Shown: one piece after another, positions 47,623 through 57,193 of the stretch
How the letters are laid out: each line of letters begins with the position of its first letter
Numbering within the stretch: position 1 is the first letter of the stretch
Assembly: GCF_001748085.1 (NCBI RefSeq)
Contig: NZ_BBZK01000003.1
Span: forward strand, 1-64,000
Direction of reading: 5' to 3'
Origin: Streptomyces sp. TP-A0874
GTDB lineage: Bacteria; Actinomycetota; Actinomycetes; Streptomycetales; Streptomycetaceae
Length of the DNA stretch: 64,000 nt
The notes under the pieces: model-generated
Database searches by the model: none
What the model saw: only the letters and a program-made list of their open reading frames with translations
What the model was told of the DNA's origin: nothing
Position numbers and translations under genes: made by a program

Positions 47623-50043
47623 GTGGCCGCGCAGGGAGCCATGCAGCAAGCCACGGTCGAGTCGACACGGGACCGGGAGATCGCCGGCGAACAGCGCCAC
47701 CTGGACGAGGTGTACCTACGCCTCGAAGAGAAGATCCACGAGGCCGAGTTCCTGATGGACGACGCCGCCCGGCACGTGCACGTCGGTACGCCCGGCGCGC
47801 TGGCCGAGCGGGACGCCCAGGTCTTCCGGGCCGGGGTGCACCTCAACCGGCTCAACTCGGAGTTCGAGGACTTCCTCTTCGGCCGCATCGACCTGCTGCC
47901 GGGCAAGGACGGCGAACGCGGGCCGGACGGCGCGTACACCTCCGTCGAACCCGCCGAGGACGCGGTCCTCCCGGGGGAGGACGGCGCCCCCGGTCGTGCG
48001 GAGATCGCCGAGACGCTGCACATCGGCCGGCTCGGCGTCCTGGACGCCGACTACACACCGCTGGTCGTCGACTGGCGGGCACCGGCCGCCGCGCCCTTCT
48101 ACCGGGCGACGCCCAGGCACCCGGGCCGGGTCGTCCGGCGCCGGGTCATCCGCAGCCGGGGCCGCCGGGTGCTCGGGGTCGAGGACGACCTGCTCCGACC
48201 GGAACTGAGCGTGACCCGGGACGGGGCCCCGCTGCCGGTGGTCGGCGACGGCGCCCTGATGGCGGCGCTGGGCCGGGCACGCAGCCACGCCATGCGGGAC
48301 ATCGTCTCCTCCATCCAGGCCGAGCAGGACGAGGTGATCCGGGCCCCGGCGGCTTCGGTCACCGAGGTCAGCGGCGGACCGGGTACCGGCAAGACGGCGG
48401 TCGCCCTGCACCGTGCCGCCTACCTCCTCTACCAGGACCGCAGGCGCTATGCCGGCGGCATCCTGGTGGTCAGTCCCACTCCGCTGCTGGTCGCCTACAC
48501 CGAAGGGGTGCTGCCCTCGCTCGGCGAGGAGGGGCAGGTGGCGATCCGGGCCGTGGGGTCGCTGGTGGACGGCGCCGAGGCGACGGCCTACGACGAGGCG
48601 CAGGTCGCCCGGGTCAAGGGCTCCTCCCGGATGGTCGGGGTGCTTCGCCGGGCCGCCCGCGGCGCACTGGAGCTCCCGCCCCCCGGTGCGCCCGCGGAGA
48701 GCGGCAGCGGTCAGCTCTCCCTCGACGACGCCGCGGGCCCCGGGGGCGCGGAGGCCGCGGACACTCCTCCGCCCGGGCCGCCCAGCCGGCTCCGGGTGCT
48801 GGCCTCCGGCTCCAGGATCGAGCTGGACAGCGGCGAACTGCGCAAGATCCGCCGGGCGGTGCTGGGCGGTACCGCCCCGGTCAACCTGCTGCGCCCGCGC
48901 GCCCGCAGGCTGCTTCTCGACGCGCTCTGGGAGAAGTCGGGCGCGGGCCGCCACCTCACCGACCCCGAACTCCTGGCCGAGGTGCGAGAGGGCTTCGACG
49001 AGGACGTCTCCGGAGAGCCGGAGTTCCAGGAGTTCCTCGCCGCCTGGTGGCCGGAGCTCACCCCGCGGCGAGTGCTGGCCGCGATGGCCGACGAGCGGCG
49101 GCTCGGGCGCTGGGCGCGTCGGCTGCTCCGCCCCGCCGAGACCCGGGCGTTGGCCCGGTCGCTGGGGCGGCTGGACGCGCTGGGAAACGGTCCGCTGTCC
49201 GTCCACGACGTGGCGTTGCTGGACGAACTGCACGGCCTGCTGGGGGCCCCGGCGCGTCCGCGCCGGCGGCAGGCGGATCCGCTGGACCAACTCACCGGAC
49301 TGACCGAGGTCACCACCTACGCCGACCGCAGCGCCCCGAGCCGCGGTCGGGCCGAGCGGCGGGAGGAGGAGCGGACGGACTACGCGCACGTCATCGTCGA
49401 CGAGGCGCAGGACCTCACCCCCATGCAGTGGCGGCTCGTCGGCCGGCGGGGCCGCCACGCGACCTGGACGGTCGTCGGCGACCCGGCGCAGAGCTCCTGG
49501 GCCGACCCTGAGGAGGCCGAGCAGGCCCGGGACGAGGCGCTGGGCAGACGCCCGCGCAAACGGTTCACCCTCACCGTCAACTACCGCAACCCGGCCGAGA
49601 TCGCCGAGGTGGCGGGCCGGGTGCTGGCGCTGGCGATGCCCGGCGCCCAGTCGCCGGAGGCGGTCCGCTCGACCGGGATCGAGCCCCGTTTCGACGTCGC
49701 CGCCGGCGGGCTGGGGTCCTCGGTGCGGGCCGAGGTGGAGCGACTGCTCTCGCAGGTGGAGGGGACGGTCGGGGTGATCGTCGCGATGGGCCGTCGGCAG
49801 GAGGCTCGTCGCTGGCTGGACGGTCTCGGTGACCGGGTGGTGCCGGTGGGCAGCTTCGAGGCGAAGGGGCTGGAGTACGACGCGACGGTCGTGGTGTCGC
49901 CCGCCGAGATCGCCGACGAGTCCCCGGTCGGGCTGCGGGTGCTGTACGTGGCGCTGACCCGGGCCACCCAGCGGCTCTCGGTGCTCTCGGCGGAGCGGGA
50001 CGCGCCGGACGCGGACGGCGTCCCGGACCTGCTCCGGGACTGA
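47623..50043 (+). CDS. HelD-like RNA polymerase-recycling ATPase
   Basis: An 806-residue superfamily 1 (UvrD/Rep-like) ATPase of the HelD class. An N-terminal coiled-coil arm (residues 10-70) precedes a distinct barrel-like region, then Walker A GGPGTGKT (251-258) in EVSGGPGTGKTAVALHRAAY. An acidic, Pro/Gly-rich insertion lies near residues 355-395. The Walker B region is VIVDEAQDLTPMQW, and the C-terminal helicase motif is FEAKGLEYDATVVVSP. HelD proteins remove stalled or inactive RNA polymerase from DNA, and some protect against rifamycins. The GTG with AAAGGGG upstream is preferred over the ATG 18 bases later. Confidence 0.87.
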   Translation: MAAQGAMQQATVESTRDREIAGEQRHLDEVYLRLEEKIHEAEFLMDDAARHVHVGTPGALAERDAQVFRAGVHLNRLNSEFEDFLFGRIDLLPGKDGERGPDGAYTSVEPAEDAVLPGEDGAPGRAEIAETLHIGRLGVLDADYTPLVVDWRAPAAAPFYRATPRHPGRVVRRRVIRSRGRRVLGVEDDLLRPELSVTRDGAPLPVVGDGALMAALGRARSHAMRDIVSSIQAEQDEVIRAPAASVTEVSGGPGTGKTAVALHRAAYLLYQDRRRYAGGILVVSPTPLLVAYTEGVLPSLGEEGQVAIRAVGSLVDGAEATAYDEAQVARVKGSSRMVGVLRRAARGALELPPPGAPAESGSGQLSLDDAAGPGGAEAADTPPPGPPSRLRVLASGSRIELDSGELRKIRRAVLGGTAPVNLLRPRARRLLLDALWEKSGAGRHLTDPELLAEVREGFDEDVSGEPEFQEFLAAWWPELTPRRVLAAMADERRLGRWARRLLRPAETRALARSLGRLDALGNGPLSVHDVALLDELHGLLGAPARPRRRQADPLDQLTGLTEVTTYADRSAPSRGRAERREEERTDYAHVIVDEAQDLTPMQWRLVGRRGRHATWTVVGDPAQSSWADPEEAEQARDEALGRRPRKRFTLTVNYRNPAEIAEVAGRVLALAMPGAQSPEAVRSTGIEPRFDVAAGGLGSSVRAEVERLLSQVEGTVGVIVAMGRRQEARRWLDGLGDRVVPVGSFEAKGLEYDATVVVSPAEIADESPVGLRVLYVALTRATQRLSVLSAERDAPDADGVPDLLRD

Positions 50044-50575
50044 CGGAACCGGCCGCCGGCCGCCTCCCGCGGAGCGCTGGACCGGGCCTCGGCCGGCCCC
50101 GGAACTGCGACCGGAATTCGGTGGATCGTGCAGCTGATCCGCGCGGCCGACGGTGTTACGGTGGTTATGGCACCGGCCCGATCCAAGCCCCCGGGCCCAA
50201 CCATTGTCGCTTCGAGCGACCACTTGCCGCGAGGCGAGCATGGCGGGTCGGTGTCATCATCGGTTGCGGCGGGCGCCCCTTCGTAAGACGGAGGAGCGCC
50301 CGCCGTCGTTGGTGCCCGAGGCCCGTCGGCGGCTGGGGTGTGAGGTAACCCACTCTCACCCGAACGACCATTGAAGGTGCTCAACAAGGAATCCGGCCGG
50401 TCGCTGGTCGGGCCGAGACAGAGCGAGCATCTCCGCTCGTGAAAAAATACTTTCCAGTACTTCGGGTGGTTACCGTTTACCGACTGGTAGGTGGGACCAT
50501 TCGAACGAGCGTGCCCTCGCCACCCCTACCGGGGGCGTCGCAGCACCTGACATGGGAAAGCAGAGGAAGTCGGCC
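50044..50575 (+). promoter_or_regulatory. upstream region of the malic enzyme gene
   Basis: No gene is seen in 532 bases. A perfect 10-bp stem at 50267-50276 and 50296-50305 with a 19-base loop could be a terminator for the helD transcript or an attenuator. Further on lie direct repeats GTTACC and GTTTACC (50469-50481), followed by an inverted GGTA, in the local AT-rich part next to the start. Their regulator is unknown. Confidence 0.4.
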
Positions 50576-52012
50576 ATGGCAACGGCGCCCAGCGTCTCCT
50601 ACTCGATGACGGTAAGGCTTGAGGTCCCCACCAGCGGTACCTCGGTCAGCCAACTGACCACGGCCGTGGAGTCCTCGGGCGGCTCGGTGATCGGCCTCGA
50701 CGTCACCGCCTCCGGCCACGAGCGGCTGCGCATCGACGTCACCATCGGTGCCGGTTCGACCGAGCACGCGAACGAGATCGTGGAGAAGCTCCGGGGCATC
50801 GAGGGCGTCTCGCTGGGCAAGGTCTCGGACCGTACGTTCCTGATGCACCTCGGCGGCAAGATCGAGATGGCATCCAAGCACCCCATCCGGAACCGCGACG
50901 AACTCTCCATGGTCTACACCCCGGGGGTCGCCCGGGTCTGCACGGCGATCGCCAACAACCCCGAGGACGCCCGCAGTCTCACCATCAAGCGGAACAGCGT
51001 CGCCGTCGTCACCGACGGCTCGGCCGTACTCGGTCTGGGCAACATCGGGCCCAAGGCCGCGCTGCCCGTGATGGAGGGCAAGGCCGCGCTGTTCAAGCGC
51101 TTCGCCGGTATCGACGCCTGGCCGCTCTGCCTGGACACCCAGGACAGCGACGCCATCGTGGAGATCGTCAAGGCCATCGCGCCCGGCTTCGCCGGCATCA
51201 ACCTCGAGGACATCTCCGCTCCCCGCTGCTTCGAGATCGAAGCCCGGCTGCGGGAAGCGCTCGACATCCCGGTCTTCCACGACGACCAGCACGGCACCGC
51301 CATCGTGGTGCTCGCCGCGCTCACCAACGCGCTGCGCATCGTCGACAAGGGGATCGGAGACGTCCGGGTGGTGATGTCCGGTGCCGGAGCGGCCGGCACG
51401 GCCATCCTCAAACTCCTGCTCGCCGCCGGGGTGAAGCACGCGGTCGTGGCCGACATCCACGGTGTGGTGCACGCCGGGCGCGAGGACCTCGCCGGTGAGG
51501 ACCCCGACTCGACGCTGAGCTGGATCGCCGAGCACACCAACCCCGAGGGCGTCTCCGGCACGCTGAAGGAGGCCGTCGCGGGCGCGGACGTCTTCATCGG
51601 CGTCTCCGCCCCCAACGTCCTCCAGGGCGAGGACGTGGCATCGATGGCCGAGGGCGCGATCGTCTTCGCCCTGGCCAACCCGGAGCCGGAGGTCGACCCC
51701 ACGGTGGCGCGGCAGACCGCCGCGGTGGTCGCCACCGGACGCAGCGACTTCCCCAACCAGATCAACAACGTGCTCGTCTTCCCGGGGGTGTTCCGCGGGC
51801 TGCTGGACGCGCAGTCCCGCACGGTCAGCACCGAGATGATGTTGGCCGCCGCCCGGGCGCTCGCCGATGTCGTGGCCGAGGACGAACTCAACGCGAACTA
51901 CATCATCCCCAGCGTGTTCAACGACAAGGTCGCGGGGGCGGTGGCGGGCGCCGTCAACCAGGCCGCCCGGGCGGCCGGAGCGGCTGCCGAGCCGGCCACC
52001 GCGACCTCCTGA
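50576..52012 (+). CDS. NAD(P)-dependent malic enzyme with N-terminal ACT domain
   Basis: A 478-residue oxidative decarboxylase converting malate to pyruvate and CO2 with NAD(P). An ACT-type regulatory domain fills the first 80 residues (TVRLEVPTSGTSVSQL to SLGKVSDRTFLMHLGGKI). The catalytic part follows, with the active-site tyrosine in ELSMVYTPGVARV, the metal-binding EDISAPRCFEIE, and the Rossmann motif MSGAGAAGTAILKLL. The ATG at 50576 has AGGAA eight bases upstream; an in-frame ATG 24 bases earlier has none. The ACT domain suggests allosteric control. It supplies pyruvate and NAD(P)H to biosynthesis. Confidence 0.94.
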   Translation: MATAPSVSYSMTVRLEVPTSGTSVSQLTTAVESSGGSVIGLDVTASGHERLRIDVTIGAGSTEHANEIVEKLRGIEGVSLGKVSDRTFLMHLGGKIEMASKHPIRNRDELSMVYTPGVARVCTAIANNPEDARSLTIKRNSVAVVTDGSAVLGLGNIGPKAALPVMEGKAALFKRFAGIDAWPLCLDTQDSDAIVEIVKAIAPGFAGINLEDISAPRCFEIEARLREALDIPVFHDDQHGTAIVVLAALTNALRIVDKGIGDVRVVMSGAGAAGTAILKLLLAAGVKHAVVADIHGVVHAGREDLAGEDPDSTLSWIAEHTNPEGVSGTLKEAVAGADVFIGVSAPNVLQGEDVASMAEGAIVFALANPEPEVDPTVARQTAAVVATGRSDFPNQINNVLVFPGVFRGLLDAQSRTVSTEMMLAAARALADVVAEDELNANYIIPSVFNDKVAGAVAGAVNQAARAAGAAAEPATATS

Positions 52013-52318
52013 ACGGCGCGTCGTGGAGCACGGGGCGTAACCGCCCCATAGGCTGATCGGCAGAAAACAGCCGCGAAACCTGAAGTAACCCCGCGCGGTA
52101 CGCTGCTGAGGGGCTACGGAGCGTCACCGAGTGAGGCGGTGACGCTTATGGATGACTATTCAGGGTGCCGGATTGGCTTTCCCGCCGCAGGTGGGGGCAG
52201 GATGCGTACCCGGGCGCGAGGGTCCGGCAACGGACCCGGATCCGGGGACTGTCCGAGGGCCCTGGCAGCATCGGCTTAGATCTCACGCCTCATTGGCAAG
52301 AAGAACACGGGAGTACAT
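52013..52318 (+). other. intergenic region between malic enzyme and HU genes
   Basis: It carries the malic enzyme terminator near 52120-52146 and a weakly AT-rich stretch before hupA, where a promoter should lie. Nothing else is supported. Confidence 0.4.
52120..52146 (+). terminator. terminator after the malic enzyme gene
   Basis: A 10-bp perfect stem (AGCGTCACCG with CGGTGACGCT) and a 7-base loop are followed by TATGG. It lies about 110 bases past the stop. Confidence 0.65.
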
Positions 52319-52600
52319 ATGAACCGCAGTGAGCTGGTGGCCGCTCTTTCCGAGCGCGCCGAGGTGACCCGCAAAGACGCCGACGCCGTGCTGGCCGCCC
52401 TCGCCGAGACCGTCGGTGAGGTCGTCGCCAAGGGCGACGAGAAGGTCACCATCCCCGGCTTCCTGACCTTCGAGCGCACCCACCGGGCCGCCCGCACGGC
52501 GCGCAACCCGCAGACCGGCGACCCGATCCAGATCCCCGCCGGCTACAGCGTGAAGGTCTCCGCGGGCTCCAAGCTCAAGGAAGCCGCGAAGGGCAAGTAA
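52319..52600 (+). CDS. hup: HU family DNA-binding protein
   Basis: A 93-residue nucleoid protein, the normal size for HU. The N-terminal dimerisation helices are MNRSELVAALSERAEVT and ADAVLAALAETVGEVV. The DNA-bending beta arm holds the hallmark ARNPQTGDPIQIPAG. It ends KLKEAAKGK with no long lysine tail, which fits HupA rather than the developmental HupS of Streptomyces. The ATG has GGGAG upstream. It helps compact the chromosome in vegetative growth. Confidence 0.96.
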   Translation: MNRSELVAALSERAEVTRKDADAVLAALAETVGEVVAKGDEKVTIPGFLTFERTHRAARTARNPQTGDPIQIPAGYSVKVSAGSKLKEAAKGK

Positions 52601-52640
52601 GTCCCCTCCCGGCGGCGGCCACCCGACGCGCGCTTCGGGG

Positions 52641-52666
52641 GCACCCCCAGTGGTCGCTGGGGGTGC
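52641..52666. terminator. terminator after hup
   Basis: A perfect 10-bp stem (GCACCCCCAG with CTGGGGGTGC) closes a TGGTCG loop. It is 41 bases after the hup stop. Confidence 0.85.
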
Positions 52667-52732
52667 ACGCGTCAGACCTCGCGCCGGGAAGTGGCCGCCG
52701 GGCAGCGGCCCCGCCGAGGTGCGGAGCCCACG

Positions 52733-52779
52733 GCGGCGTGAAGGGCGGCCTCCCGGAGAGGGTGGACCGCCCTTCGCCG
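52733..52779 (-). terminator. terminator of murA
   Basis: The arms AAGGGCGG (52741-52748) and CCGCCCTT (52767-52774) pair perfectly, and the flanking CGGCG and CGCCG extend the stem past a 2-base bulge. It lies just beyond the murA stop on the minus strand. Confidence 0.75.
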
Positions 52780-52801
52780 GATCCGCTTCCGGTCGACTCG
52801 C

Positions 52802-54136
52802 TCAGGCCCCGGCGGGCAGTTCGACCTTCCCGCCGAGCGCGATCAGCTTGTCCTGGAAGTTCTCGTAACCCCGGTTGATCAGGTCGATCCCGTGCACCCG
52901 CGAGGTGCCCTGCGCCGCCAGAGCCGCGATCAGGTACGAGAAGCCGCCCCGGAGGTCCGGGATGACCAGGTCCGAGCCCTGGAGCTTGGTGGGGCCGGAG
53001 ACCACCGCGGAGTGCAGGAAGTTCCGCTGGCCGAACCGGCAGGCCGAACCGCCCAGGCACTCCCGGTAGAGCTGGATGTGGGCGCCCATCTGGTTCAGCG
53101 CGGAGGTGAAGCCCAGCCGCGACTCGTAGACCGTCTCGTGGACGATGGAGAGCCCGGACGCCTGGGTGAGGGCCACCACCAGCGGCTGCTGCCAGTCGGT
53201 CTGGAAACCGGGGTGGACGTCCGTCTCCAGGGCGATGGCGTTCAACGGGCCGCCCGGGTGCCAGAAGCGGATGCCGTGGTCGTCGATCTCGAAGGCGCCG
53301 CCGACCTTGCGGTAGGTGTTGAGGAAGGTCATCATCTCCCGCTGGCTGGCCCCGCGGACGTAGATGCTGCCGCCCGTCGCGAGCGCCGCGCTCGCCCAGG
53401 AGGCCGCCTCCAGCCGGTCCGGCAGCGCCCGGTGGTTGTAGCCCCCCAGTTTGTCGACGCCGGTGATGCGGATGGTGCGGTCGGTGTCCATGGAGATGAT
53501 CGCGCCCATCTTCTGCAGCACGCAGATGAGGTCCTCGATCTCCGGTTCCACCGCCGCGTTCGAGAGCTCGGTGACGCCCTCCGCCAGCACCGCGGTCAGC
53601 AGCACCTGCTCGGTCGAGCCGACCGAGGGGTACGGCAGCCGTATCCGGGTGCCCCGGAGCCGCTGCGGGGCCTCCAGGTACTGGCCGTCGGCCCGCTTCT
53701 CGATCGTCGCGCCGAACTTGCGCAGCACGTCGAAGTGGAAGTCCACCGGCCGCCCACCGATGTCGCAGCCGCCGAGCCCCGGTATGAAGGCGTGGCCGAG
53801 GCGGTGCAGCAGCGGGCCGCAGAAGAGGATGGGGATCCGTGAGGAACCCGCGTGGGCGTCGATGTCGGCGACGTTGGCGCTCTCCACGTGCGAGGGGTCC
53901 AGGACCAGCTCGCCGGGTTCGTCGCCCGGGCGGACCGTGACGCCGTGGAGTTGCAGCAGGCCGCGCACCACGCGCACGTCGCGGATGTCGGGTACGTTGC
54001 GGAGCCGGCTCGGTCCGCTGCCGAGCAGAGCGGCGACCATGGCCTTCGGCACGAGGTTCTTCGCGCCGCGGACATTGATCTCGCCCTCCAGCGGGGTGCC
54101 GCCGTGAACAAGCAGTACATCGTCGGTGCCGGTCAT
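52802..54136 (-). CDS. murA: UDP-N-acetylglucosamine 1-carboxyvinyltransferase MurA
   Basis: A 444-residue enzyme that transfers enolpyruvate from PEP to UDP-GlcNAc, the first committed step of peptidoglycan synthesis. The two-domain EPSP-synthase fold starts GEINVRGAKNLVPKAMVAALL. The active-site cysteine is present as Cys124 in GLGGCDIGGRPVDFHFDVL, so the enzyme should be fosfomycin-sensitive. It ends LIALGGKVELPAGA. The ATG at 54136 matches the family start; the longer frame to 54742 lies over the yqgE gene and is a shadow. It is convergent with hup and divergent from yqgE. Confidence 0.96.
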   Translation of the reverse strand: MTGTDDVLLVHGGTPLEGEINVRGAKNLVPKAMVAALLGSGPSRLRNVPDIRDVRVVRGLLQLHGVTVRPGDEPGELVLDPSHVESANVADIDAHAGSSRIPILFCGPLLHRLGHAFIPGLGGCDIGGRPVDFHFDVLRKFGATIEKRADGQYLEAPQRLRGTRIRLPYPSVGSTEQVLLTAVLAEGVTELSNAAVEPEIEDLICVLQKMGAIISMDTDRTIRITGVDKLGGYNHRALPDRLEAASWASAALATGGSIYVRGASQREMMTFLNTYRKVGGAFEIDDHGIRFWHPGGPLNAIALETDVHPGFQTDWQQPLVVALTQASGLSIVHETVYESRLGFTSALNQMGAHIQLYRECLGGSACRFGQRNFLHSAVVSGPTKLQGSDLVIPDLRGGFSYLIAALAAQGTSRVHGIDLINRGYENFQDKLIALGGKVELPAGA

Positions 54137-54430
54137 CGATCTCGCGTTCCTGAAGTCGGGCAGGGCCAAGGGAATGGTAAGCGGCTGACGGGCGGCCGCT
54201 GTGAGCCCGTGTGGCCGCGGGGCCTCCGCTGTGACCTGCACCGCACCCGGATGGGAACACCTGTGCGGCGAGTGTCGCTCTCGGTGGCTGCCGGACAGCG
54301 GTGCGCTGCGAAGGCGTCCCGGGGGCGTATGGGGGGCGTGCGGCCGCCCGTGCCGTACGACCCGGGTTCCTTCGGCCACCTTCGCCCTTCGACTCCCCAC
54401 GGAAGTAGAAGGTGCGGGATCATTGACAGC

Positions 54431-55009
54431 ATGACGGAGGTGTCCTCGCTCACAGGGCGGCTGCTGGTCGCCACCCCGGTGCTTGCCGACCCCAATTTCG
54501 ACCGCGCGGTCGTGCTGCTCCTCGACCACGACGAGCAGGGTTCGCTCGGCATCGTGCTGAACCGGCCGACGCCGGTCGGGGTCCAGGACATCCTCGGTTC
54601 CTGGGCGGAGTTGGCCGGCGATCCCGGGGTGGTCTTCCAAGGCGGCCCGGTCTCGCTGGACTCGGCGCTCGGGGTGGCGGTGGTGCCCGGGGAGTCGGAC
54701 GCGCTGTCCAGTGGTGGCCCGCTCGGCTGGCGCCGGGTGCACGGGGCGATCGGCCTGGTGGACCTCGAAGCGCCACCGGAGCTGCTTGCCGCCGAACTCG
54801 GTTCGTTGCGGATCTTCGCGGGCTATGCCGGCTGGGGTCCCGGGCAGTTGGAGGACGAACTCGCCGAGGGGGCGTGGTACGTCGTCGACTCCGAGCCGGG
54901 CGATGTCTCCTCGCCGGATCCGGAGCGGCTGTGGCGGGCGGTCCTGCGCAGGCAGCGCAGCGAACTCGCGATGGTGGCCACCTATCCGGACGACCCGAGT
55001 CTGAACTGA
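54431..55009 (+). CDS. YqgE/AlgH family protein
   Basis: A 192-residue soluble protein. Family hallmarks are present: SLTGRLLVATPVLADPNFDRAVVLL at the N-terminus, GIVLNRP, VFQGGPV and FAGYAGWGPGQLEDEL. The biochemical role of YqgE/AlgH is not settled. The ATG at 54431 fits the family; a GATCAT box ends seven bases before it and no Shine-Dalgarno is clear, so the mRNA may be leaderless. It is divergent from murA. Confidence 0.92.
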   Translation: MTEVSSLTGRLLVATPVLADPNFDRAVVLLLDHDEQGSLGIVLNRPTPVGVQDILGSWAELAGDPGVVFQGGPVSLDSALGVAVVPGESDALSSGGPLGWRRVHGAIGLVDLEAPPELLAAELGSLRIFAGYAGWGPGQLEDELAEGAWYVVDSEPGDVSSPDPERLWRAVLRRQRSELAMVATYPDDPSLN

Positions 55010-55114
55010 CCGCGCGCCGCGGCGGACCGCGGGCCGAAGCGGGCCGGATGCCCGGGGCGGTCGGTCGGGTGGGCGTACCGCCCTCCGCGCGGTGCCTGGG
55101 TACCCTTGGATCCT

Positions 55115-55408
55115 ATGAGCACTCTTGAGCCCGAGCGCGGTACAGGGACCGGCACCCTCGTAGAGCCGACGCCGCAGGTTTCACACGGCGACGGTGACCA
55201 CGAGCGCTTCGCGCACTACGTCCAGAAGGACAAGATCATGGCGAGCGCGCTCGAGGGCACGCCCGTCGTGGCGCTCTGCGGCAAGGTGTGGGTGCCCGGC
55301 CGCGACCCGAAGAAGTATCCGGTCTGCCCCATGTGCAAGGAGATCTACGAGTCGATGTCCGCGGGCGGCGACAAGGGCAAGGGCGGCGACGGCGGGGGCA
55401 AGAAGTAG
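55115..55408 (+). CDS. DUF3039 domain-containing protein
   Basis: A 97-residue protein from an actinobacterial family. The conserved centre is RFAHYVQKDKIMASALEGTPVVALCGKVWVPGRDPKKYPVCPMCKEIYE; the cysteines (one in ALCG, two in CPMC) suggest a metal site. The N-terminus is charged and the C-terminus is a Gly/Lys tail. The function is unknown. The ATG at 55115 is chosen; a TACCCT box eight bases upstream could be its -10, and there is no ribosome binding site. Confidence 0.88.
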   Translation: MSTLEPERGTGTGTLVEPTPQVSHGDGDHERFAHYVQKDKIMASALEGTPVVALCGKVWVPGRDPKKYPVCPMCKEIYESMSAGGDKGKGGDGGGKK

Positions 55409-55414
55409 CCCCTG

Positions 55415-55436
55415 AGGCCGGCGTGGCCCGGCCTTC
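55415..55436 (+). terminator. terminator after the DUF3039 gene
   Basis: The arms AGGCCGG and CCGGCCT with a 6-base loop are followed by TCCCCC. It lies seven bases after the stop. Confidence 0.65.
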
Positions 55437-55474
55437 CCCCTCTTCCGGCCCTGGCGGGTACGGGGTGGGGTGCC

Positions 55475-57193
55475 GTGGTCACTGACGGTCCGCGCGCTGC
55501 CGCCCTGCTGCCCGAACCGCTGCGGTCGGCCCCGGGGCCGGGCGGAGCGTTCCTCCTGGATGCCCGGACGGCGCTGGTCGCCGGGCCCGGCAGCGAGTCG
55601 GCGGCGCGCTGGCTGCGCGACACCCTCGGGGCGGCCACCGGGTTTCCGCTGCCGCCCGGGCCGGACCCGGGCGGCGGTCCGGGCGGCGCGATCGTCCTCG
55701 GGCTCCTCCCGGAACTCGCGGGGCAGCGGGGCCCGGGATCTCCGGAGGCGTACCGGATCACCGTCGACTCCCGGCGGATCGACATCCGGGGAGGCGGTGC
55801 GGCCGGGGTGTTCTGGGCCTGCCAGACCCTCCGCCAGTTGCTGGGCCCGGCCGCCTTCCGCCGGGCCCCGGTGGACCCGGCGGCGAGGTGGGAGGTGCCG
55901 GCCGTAAGCATCGAGGACGCGCCGCGGTTCCGCTGGCGCGGCATGATGCTGGACGTGGCCCGCCACTTCACGCCGAAGGACGGTGTGCTGCGCTGGCTCG
56001 ACCTGCTCGCCGCCCACAAACTCAACGTCCTCCACCTGCACCTGACCGACGACCAGGGGTGGCGGCTGGAGATCCGGCGGCACCCCCGGCTCACCGAGGT
56101 CGCGGCCTGGCGCAGACGCACCAAGTACGGTCACCGCGCCTCCCCGCTGTGGGACGAGCGGCCGCACGGCGGCTACTACACGCAGGACGACGTCCGGGAG
56201 ATCGTGGCCTACGCGGCGCAGCGGCACATCACCGTGATCCCGGAGATCGACATCCCCGGCCACTCGCAGGCGGCCATCGCCGCCTACCCCGAGTTGGGCA
56301 ACGGCGACGCGGTGGACACCCGGGCCCTGGAGACCATGACCACCTGGGGCGTGAGCCCCAACGTGCTCTCCCCGGCCGACTCCACCCTCCGTTTCTACGA
56401 GGGGGTGCTGGAGGAGGTCCTCGACCTCTTCCCGTCCCCCTATGTCCACGTCGGCGGCGACGAGTGCCCCAAGGAGCAGTGGCGGCGGTCGCCCGCCGCG
56501 CAGGCCCGGATCGCCGAACTCGGTCTGGCGGGCGAGGAGGAGTTGCAGAGCTGGTTCGTCCGGCACTTCGCCCGCTGGCTCGGCGACCGGGGGAGGCGCC
56601 TCGTCGGGTGGGACGAGATCCTGGAGGGCGGCGGGCTCGGCGGCCGTGGACCGACGGAGGGCGGCCGGCCCGGGCCGGTGGTCGCCTCCTGGCGTGGTTA
56701 CGCCGGCGGGATCGCGGCCGCCCGGGCCGGACATGACGTCGTGATGTGCCCCGAGGAGCACGTCTACCTCGACCACCGGCAGGCGCCCGGAGACGACGAG
56801 CCGATGCCGATCGGCTATGTCCGCACCCTGGAGGACGTCTACCGGTTCGAGCCGGTGCCCGCGGAGTTGACACCGGATCAGGCGGAACGGGTGCTCGGCG
56901 CGCAGGCCAACGTCTGGACGGAGGTGACGGAGACCCGGCAGCGGGTCGACTACCAGGTCTTCCCCCGGCTCGCCGCTTTCGCGGAGGTCGCCTGGTCCGC
57001 CCTGCCTCCCTCCGCGGAGCGGGACTTCACGGCCTTCGAGGCGCGGATGACCGGCCACTACGCCCGCCTCGACGCCCTGGGCGTCGACTACCGTCCGCCA
57101 GACGGGCCCCGGCCCTGGCAGCGCCGCCCGCTGCCCGACGGGGTCAGCGGCACTCTCGGACGCCCGATCGACGGACCGCCCCCGGCCGGCTGA
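55475..57193 (+). CDS. beta-N-acetylhexosaminidase, GH20 family
   Basis: A 572-residue glycoside hydrolase of family 20 that releases terminal N-acetylhexosamines, as from chitobiose or peptidoglycan fragments. A GH20b-type N-terminal domain (residues 1-140) precedes the TIM barrel, which contains FRWRGMMLDVARHF, HLTDDQGWRLEI, PEIDIPGHSQ and the catalytic pair Asp329-Glu330 in VGGDECPKEQW. The conserved tryptophan of the substrate pocket is in WRGYAGG. No signal peptide is seen, so it is probably cytoplasmic and acts on imported oligosaccharides. A GTG start with GGGG upstream is used. Confidence 0.94.
   Translation: MVTDGPRAAALLPEPLRSAPGPGGAFLLDARTALVAGPGSESAARWLRDTLGAATGFPLPPGPDPGGGPGGAIVLGLLPELAGQRGPGSPEAYRITVDSRRIDIRGGGAAGVFWACQTLRQLLGPAAFRRAPVDPAARWEVPAVSIEDAPRFRWRGMMLDVARHFTPKDGVLRWLDLLAAHKLNVLHLHLTDDQGWRLEIRRHPRLTEVAAWRRRTKYGHRASPLWDERPHGGYYTQDDVREIVAYAAQRHITVIPEIDIPGHSQAAIAAYPELGNGDAVDTRALETMTTWGVSPNVLSPADSTLRFYEGVLEEVLDLFPSPYVHVGGDECPKEQWRRSPAAQARIAELGLAGEEELQSWFVRHFARWLGDRGRRLVGWDEILEGGGLGGRGPTEGGRPGPVVASWRGYAGGIAAARAGHDVVMCPEEHVYLDHRQAPGDDEPMPIGYVRTLEDVYRFEPVPAELTPDQAERVLGAQANVWTEVTETRQRVDYQVFPRLAAFAEVAWSALPPSAERDFTAFEARMTGHYARLDALGVDYRPPDGPRPWQRRPLPDGVSGTLGRPIDGPPPAG

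Noticed and set aside
47623-50043. UvrD-like ATPase as a phage or defence helicase
   Set aside because: The N-terminal coiled coil and split core match the housekeeping HelD class, and the neighbours (malic enzyme, HU) are core genes.
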